Shown here one piece after another: positions 10,535-22,739 of a stretch of DNA of 64,000 nt. The number at the start of each line of letters is the position of its first letter. Position 1 is the stretch's first letter. A program made the position numbers and the translations under genes. The stretch lies in NCBI GenBank assembly GCA_033439265.1, contig JAVTVX010000010.1, positions 19,705,056-19,769,055 on the forward strand, read 5' to 3'. The notes under the pieces were generated by a model that did not search any database, was not told where the DNA came from, and saw only the letters and a program-made list of their open reading frames with translations. This DNA comes from Dillenia suffruticosa (lineage: Eukaryota; Streptophyta; Magnoliopsida; Dilleniales; Dilleniaceae).

Positions 10535-12559
10535 ATGGCGATAGACAAAAACTCAACCCTATCGAGCAAGCTTCGATGGGGAGAATTGGACGAGGACGAC
10601 GGCGAGGATCTCGATTTCCTCCTCCCGCCGCGTCAGGTCATTGGACCCGACGAGAATGGAATCAAGAAAGTCATTGAATACAAGTTTAATGATGACGGGA
10701 ATAAGGTTAAGATTACGACGACTACGAGGATTAGGAAATTGGCGAAGGCTAGACTCAGTAAGCGAGCCGTAGAGCGCCGATCTTGGGCTAAGTTTGGTGA
10801 TGCTGTGCATGAAGATGTTGGAAGTCGGCTGACTATGGTTTCCACCGAAGAGATCCTTCTCGAACGCCCTAGGGCTCCTGGTAATTTTTTCTTTGTTTTT
10901 TTTTTTGGTTTTTTGATTCGATTAAGACTTATCACGATCTAGGGTTTTCGATTTGGTCAAGTTTGGGTTTTGGTCTTTTGTTGTTTGGAAAAATTGCATC
11001 TTTTATAGGGTTAGGAGAAGGGCATGCCTTTGTTTAATACAAGAGAGTCTCATTATTCTTTTTTTGTTGTGGGGTGTTTGTTTTTGGGGGGGGGGGGGGG
11101 AGGTCGTGCGTATTTTGTTTACTTAAAGTACTGGTACATGTTGTATGCATACCTTTATTGTTGTCAATTGATCGGTTCTTTGTAATTAGGGCTCGTTTGA
11201 GTTATTTCTTTATTTTTATTTTTTGTGAATAATTTTATTATGGTATTTGGTTATTTATTTATTTGTAATGGCTTCTTTTATGTGAAAATCATGAATCTAA
11301 TTCCAAAGTGTTTTCTTTTCCCAGAATGTGGGTTTAATGTAACCGGGGCTAGGTTGTATTTTGGACTTGAGACCCTAGATAGGTGAATTGAATATCCTCG
11401 ACCTGGGATTCCAGTCCTATACTAATGAACCTATCCTCATTTTTGTCTTGTTTCTTCCCCCTCCTTGAAGTAGCACTTCCTAAATGGTTTGTCCACTTAT
11501 GGATCAAGAAAGAAATTGGGGTTTCCTCTTTTGCTGAGAAACTGATTCTAGTCTTCACCACTATGCTTTTTTGTAAATGCTCCGTTGCATATCCTTTTGG
11601 CACATGAACCCCTGAAAGTCACTACAGAGTTATATGGATTCTCATTCATGAGTACTAGAAAGAATAATGTTTATGTTCCATAAATTGTATCCATCTTTTT
11701 CTGAGTAGGACCCTTATTCTTCTCTCTCAAGTAAAAGGAATTACCACTGAAAACTTGCTTCTTTTAGTTGTGCTTTGAAGGGGTTGCAGTTTGAGTTCCT
11801 ATTTCATTGCTCAACCTTTTATGATCTCATCCTGTTTGTGCATTCTGTAGTGATTTCATCTTGTTCGGAATGCTGTAATTCGTTTCTAGCTAGAGCAGTT
11901 TTGTTTATTACTCTTACTGTTCTTATGATATAGTATCATTCTTTATCAGCTTGGTTTCGGGCTGAGATAATATTAATTATGCCAGAAAGCATTTAATCTT
12001 GGTTTTATTTCATGTGTTAACAGGTACCAAAGCAGAAGAGACGAAGGTTGCTGGTGACTCTATGGCGCAGCTTGCTAAAGGAGGTGCTGTTCTCATGGTG
12101 TGTAGAACTTGTGGTAAGAAGGGTGATCACTGGACTTCAAGGTGCCCGTACAAGGATCTTGCTCCACAACCGGAAGGTTTCATTGACAAGCCTCCTACCT
12201 CAGAGGGTCCAGGTGCTGCCTCTGCTGCTGGCAAGAGCACATATGTCCCACCAGGTTTAAGGGCAGGGGCAGAGAGAACTGGAACCGACATGAGACGTAG
12301 GAACGATGAGAACTCTGTTAGGGTCACCAACCTGTCTGAAGACACTCGTGAACCTGACTTGCTTGAGCTCTTCCGCACTTTTGGTGCTGTTAGCCGTGTT
12401 TATGTAGCAGTTGATCAGAAGACTGGTTTGAGCAGAGGTTTTGGTTTTGTTAACTTTGTGAACAAGGAGGATGCAGAACGAGCTATTAACAAACTCAATG
12501 GATATGGTTACGACAACCTGATACTGAGGGTTGAATGGGCCACTCCCAGATCAAACTAG
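10535..12559 (+). CDS. TIF3G1: Translation initiation factor eIF3 subunit G
   Basis: Two exons, 10535-10880 and 12024-12559, joined in phase (GT-AG) to encode 293 aa, close to the usual plant length. The N-terminal part has the acidic opening RWGELDEDDGEDLDFLLPPR, which contacts other eIF3 subunits in the family, then the zinc-knuckle-like CRTCGKKGDHWTSRC (CX2CX5HX4C), a linker ending TYVPPGLR, and one RRM at the C terminus with RNP2 VRVTNL and RNP1 RGFGFVNF. The protein is a cytoplasmic eIF3 component that aids scanning and reinitiation. The ATG at 10535 sits in good context (GGCAATGGC) after a CT/C-rich leader. The 1.1-kb intron contains no other gene. Confidence 0.97.
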
Positions 12560-13988
12560 GATGTTTTTCCTAAGCGCGTTGTGATGTTATTTTTAATCTT
12601 TGAGACAAATAATTTGTCTTATGAGTCCTTACATTAATGCTTAGTAATGGATTGTTCACTTATTTAAATGCGGCCTTTTACATTTATAGTTAAATTGGAA
12701 ATTTTGATGAACACCTTGTTGAATTGTTTTCGGTTTGTATTTGTGCTTTTCAATTTTGCTTGGTTTCCACATGCATAGCGGCTGAACGTTGTGGTTAGCT
12801 GAATTGTGTTCAGTGAGTGAATGGTTCTTCAAATCTGACCCTTCTTCAATTTTAACAATGCAAATTTTGTTAACATTGATGCAGAACTCATGTATTCGAC
12901 TCTCTGACACATCATCTGACCGAAAGCTTCCCACGCCATTAAGAATGTGTGATGCTCGCTTGGAGGCTCACACTCTTATTGATCTTGTTGAAAAAAGCCA
13001 TAAAAGAGAAAAATGATAAAAGACTATGGCCACCCATTTTGTGTTTCTGAAGCATGCCTATTATTGCAGTTTGAAGTGGCCAACGCAAACTAGGAAGAGA
13101 CGCGGTGATGAGTTGTTCCGCAAGCAGGTGATTTTCTTGCTGAAGAGCATGTTGCTTGGGATGGTGGCGGAGAGCATCGTGGTGAAGGTGAACGTAGAAA
13201 TCGCTGAATATCCGAAGGCTTGAAACGTCCTGAATCCCCTGGGAGTCGTGTGTATGGTCCAGCCGGAGGTGATTCAGTCATTGAAGGTTGCTCACCGGCC
13301 CTGTATTGCACAATCACCTTGTAAATAAAAGGTATGAGTCCTTCCATGAGAATGAGAAACAAGAGGGAGAGAGATTGGATTCCAATAGCTTGAGAAATGG
13401 GATAAAAGAGTATATGAGATGGATAATGTAGGTGACGCGTCCATTTCTTTCACCCCTATAAGAAATTTCCTGTGGGATGCAATGAAATGAAAAGCCCATC
13501 TTCAACTTATAAGCATCTTTAAAAAATGCCCTAAACAAATTTGCCTTAAAACCACTATATGTTCGTTGATTGCTCCATTAGATCTGCTTTTCCAGAGTAG
13601 AAGTAGCGTGGGGCTACATACCCTCGTGTTGAGACTTTACATTATACTTTCCTTTCTTTTATATATTATTGAATTTGGTATGCCTATTGGATGAAAGGTC
13701 ACTATGAAGTAAGGTTTTGGATAACTTCTAACACTTTTATATTAATTCCCTACATGTTTTTGTCATTGCTGGTTGTCACCAATTAGTAGTTGCTTAAATT
13801 AGAAGGTAAGACCCATTTTAATCTATGTTCATGCAATCCATTTTTCGGCATTTTAGCCAAAATTAAATGTAATATTAATCTTTATTAACTTAAAATATTA
13901 TTGGAGATCATTCATAAGCATAGAATAAAAGAGAGGTTAGAAACTTTAAAAGAGCAAAATGAACTGTTTTTAATTTGTTTAAAAAATA

Positions 13989-14029
<41 letters not shown>

Positions 14030-17000
14030 CATTATTTACTTTGTATTCCCCTTAACCTTTTTTGAATTTATGTTTCAGGGGTTTATTTTTCATGGAGATG
14101 GTTGTTATCTTGTCTGGACCTAATTTTAGTTCTCAATAATAATTGGCTCATTGATTCCGCATATTATAATTGCTTATCACCCAAGTTTTCTATTCTCTGT
14201 AAAACTTGTAGCAGCAGTTTTGAAGGTTCGGTGTAAATGCCTTTTTAAATGCTTACAACTCGTTTGATGAAATTCTCAAGAGAATGCAATTCCTCCATCA
14301 TTTAGTTGGCAGTCACAGTTGTTGCAGTTGGATATGTGCAACTTCTTGACGCCTAAATGACCCCAAATGTCTGTTTGCTATTAGTACTGGCAATTGCAAA
14401 TATATGCATGGAGAGAAAAGTTATGTTTTTCGGTGTAGCCTATGCACAACCTGGTACAGGAGATGGAGGCAATAGGTGGGGATAGCGAACAACCTAAGCT
14501 TGGGCCTATTGCTATTCTTTTGGTAAGCCGGAGGTTCTTGAGGAACCTCCGACTGCAATTCTTTTGGTGTATTCTGGCGTTCTTCTTCTTTTTTTTTTCT
14601 TTTTTGTTTTTTTCTTTCTGGCCTTCTTTTGTGTGTGTCTTATGCACTTTTGTTTTTTCTGCCCTTCAATTTTTAAACATAAAAATAATAGCACCATGCT
14701 TTTTCCCTTTAGAAACTACAGGCCCAAAGCATTCCAAGGACATGCGCGCTGGGTGGAGAAGCAGCTATGATGCACTTCACCTTGGTGTAGCAACAGTGGC
14801 TTAAGCAGGTGCCGGCAATGCCTGCTCCTGGTTCACCTTCCTGCCATCTTCAATGGCGGAGCCCACAGCAAGTCCTCCCGAAGCAGAAACTGGTATCTTC
14901 TCCTCAATTTCTTGTGGCAATTGAATTTTAACAGTAGCAGCTGTTGCAACAACAGCAAAAACCACACCCACCACTGCTTTTTAATCAACAATAAGAGCAG
15001 CAGTGTCTGCAGATGCTGGATTGGGCAGGCTAGAAATCCTTACGTTGGACACATACAGGGCACAACAAAAATGTAAGCAGTTTCCTTGACTATGTTGTGC
15101 AATAACTTGCCTGTCTCTGTGTCTTTATCATTCTAATTAAAATTTTTAAGGGTCCAAAATGGTGTCGGCTATCTCTCTCTGGTTTATTTGATGCTTGTAA
15201 AATTCCACCCCTGAAGTTCTATCTGATTCTGCTTTTGCATTCTTTGAACATTCAAAATAAACCTTTATTGTTATTTCTGCCCAGTTTCGTCTATTAATAT
15301 TAATTTCTTAGTTTATTTGTAGAAGAAAGATCTAGTTTTGATACTTTTAACTATAAATCTTTCATTTTTTCCCTCTCCATCTCCTCTCCTCTCCTCTCAC
15401 ATATTCACTTGTAAGGTTAAATTAGGAAATAATGATTTTTAGGATTGAAATCACTTGCTAGTTTTGTTTTTCATTTGTTTTCTAGCCAAATCCTAATAGC
15501 ATAAAGCCTGCAGTAGCAAGGGAAAGTACACCAAAGGTACAATTCTTTTCTATTAGATTAATTTTATGTTTTATTATCAATAATGTTGGATTATTGTTAG
15601 TATTGGGTTTAGTATGAAGTTGGTGATGCTGGTTGGAGGAGTTTTTTTCTTTCATGTTGAACTTTGTACTCTAGAAAGGGGAGAAAGGGGGCTCAATGGG
15701 AAGAGAATTGTGTGTCCTGCGAGAAGCAATGTTCTTCGGGTTTGATTGTAAGGCTCAATCACTCACATGTGATTGAGTACCATCTACCCTCTAATAAATA
15801 GAGCATGATTGAGTATTATTATAGCCTAATCACGATTAAACATTATTATAGCTTAATCACTTAATGTTTAACATAATATTATAAAAGAATTTGATTTCCA
15901 TATTAAAAAATTAACTGTTAAAATAAAATTTAAAAAATTGAATTAGCTCATATGAAACCTAATAAATGAGTTGCATATTTACTAACACAGATTGATAAAA
16001 AAAAATTGTTTCTTGCAAATAATTTTATCGTTCGATATTTAATCGATTGAATTCAAATCAACACATTGGTCTGGAGCATCACCTAGTTTAAACTTGTCTG
16101 CTTCAGTGGTAAAATTACTGTCCTTAACAAGGGAATTTTGGAATTTGTCGTACAAATAGGATGAACAAGCTTTTGCTCGATCCTTCTAGGTTTGGTGAAT
16201 ACACACATAAATCAAATTTTGAGCTGATTATTGGGGTCGCGAGCTTTGGAAAGGCTTAGGTTGACCATGTTGTATGTATATTGCAACTAAGGCTAAAATA
16301 GGGATGATATGCTTGTCTTGGTCGCTTTTCTCTTTTTGGATGTAATTAGAGATGGAGGTTGATTGATGTCCAAAGAAACACAGTTTAGTGTCACAATTAT
16401 TATTCGTCAATCTTGAAATTCAGGTTCAAATCATTATATAACTAAGAGAAAAAAAAAAAAAAAGAAATGGCAATTGATGGGGACGGGGAGTGGGAAACTC
16501 ATCTGGGGAATGAATGCATTTGAAGAATTTTATAGAATATGGGAAAGTCCTACGTTGTTTTTAACTTGGACAACATAATGATTGTTATCACAAAGTGATA
16601 CGATTGTTAATTTTGTTTAAAAACTTTTGATATATATTGTGATTTATCACAATTTAATATTTAAATGAATTGATTACTTTAATGTTATTCCAAATACACT
16701 CATATTTAATATATTTTCTAATAATCAACAAAATTATGAATTAAAAAGTGACGGGTAATTGATATTAGTGTTCACTATAAGCATTCTTAGAATAATTTTA
16801 ATATATTTTTAAATGTTCAGATTTGAGTTATAATTATCACTTTTTAGATAAATTTATAATTATAATATTACAAAAGTAGAAAGGGTAATAAAATTTTGAA
16901 TCTATTTTTATAAATAATTTTCATTAATTTATTAAATAAAAAAATTTAAAAATTTTGCAATTAAGAAATATGTGATGCATTTTCTTTTATAATCATTGGG

Positions 17001-17455
17001 AATCATATTTCATCACGTTGAATTTTGAAAATGATTTAAGATACGTACATAGGAGGGGTGTGCAGAAGGTTATTAGATTTTTCATTGCGTAGCTTTCTGG
17101 TGGAAAGGGACGGGGCACGTCATCAGTCACCACGAGCATGCGGTGGGTCTCCATCAGTATGGAATCAAATTTTATTATTTTTCATTTTTCATTTTTTTTT
17201 TTCATTTTATATGTTATATTCGATTTTTAGAAAGGGAAAAATGGAGGGGGGGACTGGGTTTTGGGGGTTCACTGCTCCTTACGAATTCACATGAGGACGG
17301 AAAATGCTCAGATTCCTAGACGGACGGTCTGTCTCATAGTCCCTGGTTTGGTTTAAAAGGCCCTCTTCTTTCCCCCAATTCTCTCTCTCTCACCCCCCTC
17401 GTATCGTCATCTTGGATTCAATCTTTTTCTGGGTGCCGGAGATCTCGCCAGTCTC
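12560..17455. other. Gene-poor 4.9 kb with exon-like remnants
   Basis: No intact gene. The segment at about 12890-13320 has coding-like stretches in broken frames (for example SDTSSDRKLPTPLRMCDA near 12897, and EEHVAWDGGGEHRGEGERRNR then KRPESPGSRVYGP near 13143-13260), suggesting remains of a decayed or fragmentary gene that I cannot identify. A TA microsatellite occupies about 13993-14028. Around 14523-14550 is a small hairpin (GGAGGTTCTTGAGGAACCTCC). The rest to 17.4 kb is AT-rich. Confidence 0.4.
15668..15800 (+). mobile_element. Possible old SINE-like sequence
   Basis: GGCTCAATGGGAAGAG followed about 45 bp later by CGGGTTTGATTG resembles spaced pol III A and B boxes. I found no clear flanking duplication or A-tail, so this is tentative. 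Confidence 0.25.
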
Positions 17456-17485
17456 ATGGCTTCCTTTATCGAATCTGGTTGGCAG

Positions 17486-17522
<37 letters not shown>

Positions 17523-20500
17523 ACTGCTCCGAAATTTGTATGTCCGCTGTCAATTTCTGTAGCCCTAGATTTGTGCTTCTGTTCACTCTTGTATGCCCAC
17601 ATTCGAGCATTTCTTGTTTGAATTGCACTCGCTCCTTCTAATACCCAATTGATTTTAAAGTAGTGTATGTTGGTATTTGCAAAAATTGTATGTGGATTTG
17701 GAAAAATTCAAATCCAGACTCACCACTGCTTCCGCTCTTCAAATTCATTGCATTTGCTGTCTTTTTTTTTTTTTTTGGTTATTTCCTACATCTGATCTCT
17801 ACCATCGATCTTAACTTTGTTAATCTGCTGTGGTCTTAGGTAATGTTAAGTTCTCTCTTAATGGTATGGTCTTTCTCTGTCAAGCGTATGATCGAAGACC
17901 TTTGGGCGGGCCTTACATGAAATTGATTGAACCAAAACCAAACCTTAATATATCTGCTCATGTAATAAATTTCTGAAAACGATGGACAATGTAATCATTT
18001 GGGATTTTCTTATTTGAATCTGTTCCAGTGTAACATCCCCCCACCCCCACCCCCACCCCAACCAATATTTCTCCTTGCTAGAATAGCTGTGCTTATTTGA
18101 TTATGTTCTTATCTTTTGCTTTAAATAGATGCATGAAAATCCCAGCGATATATAGTATTTATTGATTGTTGGAATATGGTTGGAAACTATGTCGATGTCC
18201 GCAGCAACACTGAAATAATGATCAAGCCCACGTTTCCAATTTTTGACCAGTTTACACCAACATAAGTGTAGAATATTCATAGGTTTATTGTTCAGTAGCT
18301 AACATGGGGTATACCTTGGTGGCGTATTGCAAAAAGCTCAAGAGATTAATTGTGTGGTGTCTTCTGTCTCATCAGGTTCTCTCTGTATAGTTGTTTAATG
18401 ATAACTCTGCTTCTGTACGATGCAGTATCTGATCACTCATTTCAGTGACTTTCAACTGGCTTGCCTTGGGAGTTTCTTTCTTCATGAAAGTGTCTTCTTC
18501 TTGTCGGGGCTTCCTTTTATATTTCTCGAAAGGGCTGGACACCTGAGCAAGTACAAGATTCAGGTAATTGTGTAAGACTTAAAGGCCCTATTTAGCATGA
18601 GATAGTTGCTTGTTGAGGACATGTTCCGGTTGTAGTGTTGACCCATATTGTCATTTTTGTTGATTCTCCTTCTCATTCCGCTCATATTCTTATCATTTGT
18701 AAGGACTTCTCTGATAATGAACAGCCATAAATTATGTCATTTGTATGGGCTCTTTTTGATCATTCATTTCCATGCACAAATTATGTTTTTTTGCTTTTTG
18801 TTCAGCGACTTTAAATTACCCTGGGAATTACTTCTAGGTGCTAGTTGTCTTGGTTAGATAGTTTTCTTGTTTATCACACCAGATTGGTGGAAGGGATGAG
18901 TGCTTCCTGGGCGGGCTCCCTCTATTTTTTGCCCTGGGGAAAAAAAAGAGATAGTACCTATGCATGTATTCGGTTATTCACTTCTGTTATCCTTGATTGA
19001 TTCATTTAGATTTCAATTCAGAACTTATCATTGATGCTCAAGGTGCTTTGTGCCAACCTCCTAGTTATGGTATTGCCCTGACCTTGGAGATTGGCATTGC
19101 TTGTAAATGCTGTATTGTGATAATCCAACTGCTGTGCAACTGCTAGTTATGGTGCTACATGATCTTGTGATTTTCCTCCTTTGACATTGGGGACTGGTCT
19201 TGACAACACTTTGTGAATAATTGCTGTGTTGTTGCTATTAAAAAGTTAGATATAGGCATTTTGCTATGTTCAGCCTGATAGAAAGCAGAATTCAAGTGTT
19301 GTACGATGCAGCATTGTGCCCTTCGTCCTATACCTGCTTGGTGTTTCCATTTGTACTTGATGGTATGCAGATTTTTCAAGTGTTGTACTATGCAGCATTG
19401 TGCTTGTTGTCCCGTACCTGCTCGGTGTTTTCCATTTGTGCATGAATGTATGCATATTTTCTTCTTTAAACGATACTGTTCATAGTCACCATTGACGATA
19501 ACATTGCGCATTGACAAAGTTGGCTTCAGTTAAAGGAAAGAATTTGCAAAATAACATATTCTCTTATCAGCTGCCGAATATGTGGCCATCATCTTGGCTG
19601 ATGTTATCACTGCTGTTTCTTATTTCTTTCTTAAATGTACAAGCTTGCAGAGCCCTAAAAATAATTTTCTGATCTTCTGCAGACAAAGAATAACACCCCT
19701 GCAGCTCAGGAGAAATGTATAATGCGCCTATTGCTATATCATCTTGGTGTGAATCTACCAGTAATGATCTTTTCATATCCTGTCTTCAAATTCATGGGCA
19801 TGCGTAGTAGTCTTCCACTGCCGTCCTGGTACTTTCAGGTTCTTTATAAATAAAGCCTCATATACAAATATTTTTGAATTCACTCACGGATGTTTGTTTG
19901 GTACTGAGTGTTAAGTTATTAAACAACAACAAAAATAAAAAATGACCGTAACAGAAATGAGAATAGATGCATGTGTGGCAAAACTAGAATAGATAGAATT
20001 AGAAACGAAAAGATTCGTAATAAGTTATGAGTTAGTTCAATTGTGGATAAGATGCGAGAGTGTCGTCTAAAGTGGTTTGGACATGTGCAAAGAAGACCCA
20101 TGGATGCACGGGTTAGGAGAACCGAGAACTTAAATATAGGAGTTCTAATAAAACGTAGAGGTAGACCGTTAAAAATATGGATATAAATTATTCGTGAAGA
20201 TATGATAGTTAAGAGTTTAGAAAAGAAGATGACTTTGGGTAGGAATGAGTGGCGTAGAAGAATCCGCACAACTTAAACTATCATATTCTAGATATATATA
20301 TTTATTCATTTTTATTCTTATTTTATTTATTTATTTATTTCTTTTATTTTTATTAATTAATTAATTAATTAATTTATTATTTATTTATCTTTATATTTAT
20401 TTATTTATTTTAATTATCTTCATATTTGTCTCTCAAATGACCGACGCTAAAGTATTGGAATCAAGGTTCAGTTTGTTGTTTACTCACGGATGTTTGTTAC

Positions 20501-21770
20501 TGTAGAAAAATCATGTCTCAAACCTTTTCAATACTTATGTTGAATTTCCTCTTGTATGAAGCATGGGTAGCAGCAGTTACATATATATGCCTGATTCTGC
20601 AGGAAAATAGTTTCTACACAGATACTTTTTTACTTCATCCTTGAAGATTTCGTTTTCTATTGGGGACACAGGATTCTACATACTAAATGGTTGTACAAGC
20701 ATGTCCACAGTGTCCATCATGAGTAAGTGTGATGGTTGCCTATGATGGATTGGCTAGTTGTTTATTGCTTGTTAGTAATATGTTATTTATTTTAGTTTTG
20801 CTGTTTGCTTACAACTGTCAACTGTATTTTAATCATTTATAGATATGCCACACCATTCGGACTGACATCTGAATATGCTCACCCTGCCGAGATATTGTTC
20901 CTAGGCTTTGCTACAATTGTTGGTCCTGCAATTACTGGACCTCACCTGATGACTTTGTGGTTGTGGATGGTGCTTAGAGTCCTGGAAACAGTTGAGGCAC
21001 ACTGTGGTTACCATTTCCCATGGAGCCTATCAAACTTTTTACCTCTCTATGGCGGGTGAGTCGTACTTTTCTTGCTGTTCTGTATTGTCCGTCCTTTATG
21101 GTAGTAATTGCTGAATCTCATTTCCTTGTTATTCCAGTGCTGAGTTTCACGATTATCATCATCGTGTACTATATACAATGTCAGGAAATTATGCATCAAC
21201 TTTCGTGTACATGGACCGGTAAGTTTTTCAATACAGCATTATTGATATTCAGAAAGGTATTAAAAATGGATTTATAAGTTTTCATCTTTATTCTTGCACC
21301 TCGTGAAATTTACATCCAAGCTTCTTCGGAGATATACACCAAATGAAATTCTATAAATAATCTAAATATCATCCACAATTCATGAGTATTTGCCAGCTCA
21401 TGTTTTTGGGGGGTTTTTGAAGGCCAAATTTTCAATTTACTCGAACTTAATTTAAGGATTTAGTTGGACATGAGTGGAGAATTGTGAGGCTATAAAGTTC
21501 AGAATCGTGCTTGTGAAGCCTTTCTTGCTGTTCAGATCAGTTAAGTTGTCGTTAATGCTCACTTCTGAAGTGATTATTAGGGAACGAATTGCTCTCCTCC
21601 GAAAATCCAGTTAGCACTCTGCTGTCTGCCTGACATGAACACCTTGTTACTCTATAATGAGAAGTTACTATTCTTATGTAATTATCAGGATATTTGGTAC
21701 GGACAAGGGTTATCGAAAATTGAAGGCTCTGGAGAGTATCGGTGTTGAAGCTGAAAGCAAGCAGATCTAA
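17456..21770 (+). CDS. SMO2: Sterol 4-alpha-methyl-oxidase 2 (methylsterol monooxygenase)
   Basis: Seven exons: 17456-17485, 18426-18563, 19683-19828, 20603-20722, 20843-21055, 21138-21218 and 21689-21770. All are GT-AG and in phase, encoding 269 aa (the family is about 266). It starts MASFIESGWQ and continues YLITHFSDFQLACLGSFFL, typical of the SMO2 rather than the SMO1 clade. It is an ER membrane di-iron oxygenase that removes the second C4 methyl group from 4-alpha-methylsterols during phytosterol synthesis, with a C4-decarboxylase and cytochrome b5 electron supply. The histidine boxes are present: HRILH (about 127-131), HSVHH (140-144) and HDYHH (220-224), plus EAHCGYHFPW. Hydrophobic segments lie around residues 20-45, 75-90 and 160-190. 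A CT microsatellite abuts the first donor site, and intron 3 holds a LINE fragment. Confidence 0.97.
17489..17520 (+). repeat. (CT)n microsatellite at the SMO2 first splice donor
   Basis: A 32-bp CT run begins three bases into intron 1 of SMO2 (donor GTA at 17486), so length changes would fall right beside the 5' splice site. Confidence 0.95.
19899..20481 (+). mobile_element. 5'-truncated RTE-type LINE in SMO2 intron 3
   Basis: The fragment encodes the well-known end of plant RTE reverse transcriptases: MRECRLKWFGHVQRRPMDA is readable near 20050-20108, followed by R-x-ENLN and a terminal EWRRRI-R-T. It ends in the family 3' tail (CTCTCAAATGACCGACGC..., then TTTGTTG). It is flanked by an exact 17-bp target duplication ACTCACGGATGTTTGTT at 19882-19898 and 20482-20498. 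It lies in the same orientation as SMO2. The frame contains stop codons, so it is dead. The exact duplication and readable tail imply a younger copy than the one at 22.7 kb. Confidence 0.9.
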
Positions 21771-22739
21771 TAGATGAAGAACACAAATTTTTGACCCTTT
21801 TGACCTCAGCAGCTGGATCTTCATCCAAGAAAATCCTTAGCAAAGGTCTCATTCTGTGTTCCAATTTAGCATGCGTGCAATTCCTGTATGTGTTCAATTG
21901 TTTCCCTTCCTGTTTTTTTGGGCCTGAAATTGTTCCTAATCTGTTCATGAATGATTTTCTTATGAACATTTTGTGCCTTTTGACATAAATAAAAGTTCCA
22001 TCAGTTGTGATGACAACTTTTTTCTCACTATGTTACCTTTGACATGAGTGATTTGGAAGAAACCTTAAATATGCAGCAAATCATCTCATTAATGAGCGTT
22101 ATCGTGTTATTAGTAATCATTATTTTAGGTTTTTGAAGTGAAAATGTTATTTAATAACTCCTTGGCTGACTCGATTAAGGTTCTATCTATTAACATGCTT
22201 CCAGATTTTCTATCCAGGATTGGCCTTCAGAGCCGACCTTAGACGGAGGTTAATTACTTCTGATGTGAACTAACATGGAAAATATCTTTTATTTGTAAGC
22301 AATCCTCACAGAAATCAATCTAAAGGGTATGAGTGGAAAAGCAAATTTTTTGTGTTCAAGAAAGCCTGAGGGTGCTAAGCATTGGGTTTTTTTTTTTTTT
22401 GGGGGGGGGGTGGGATCTGAAACTATCAAGTGAAATTAATATTTTACATTAGGGCAACAAATTTTTATTCTAAGTAGGAAAAAAAATGTCAATGTTTTCC
22501 TAAAAATAAAATAAATCAAGAAATAATAAATCACGGAGGATGATATGTAGAAGCCTAATTGTGTTAAATCCGCGACATTAAGATAATTATCCTATTATCT
22601 TGGCAATAATATAGCTATTGCATAAACCATCAATACCGTAAACCGATCAGAAGGCAAGTTTTAAAGCATTAGAAAAATTTCAATTTGTTTTAACTTATTT
22701 TATTTGTAATAAAAGATTATCCACGAATCAAAAAGTAAA
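21771..22739. other. SMO2 3' flank
   Basis: AT-rich 3' flank, presumably including the SMO2 3' UTR at its start. A T-run followed by a G-run lies at about 22388-22411. No gene is seen. Confidence 0.4.

Noticed and set aside
14442-14804. 120-codon plus-strand frame
   Set aside because: Driven by a T-rich tract giving poly-Phe and a small hairpin; no conserved features.
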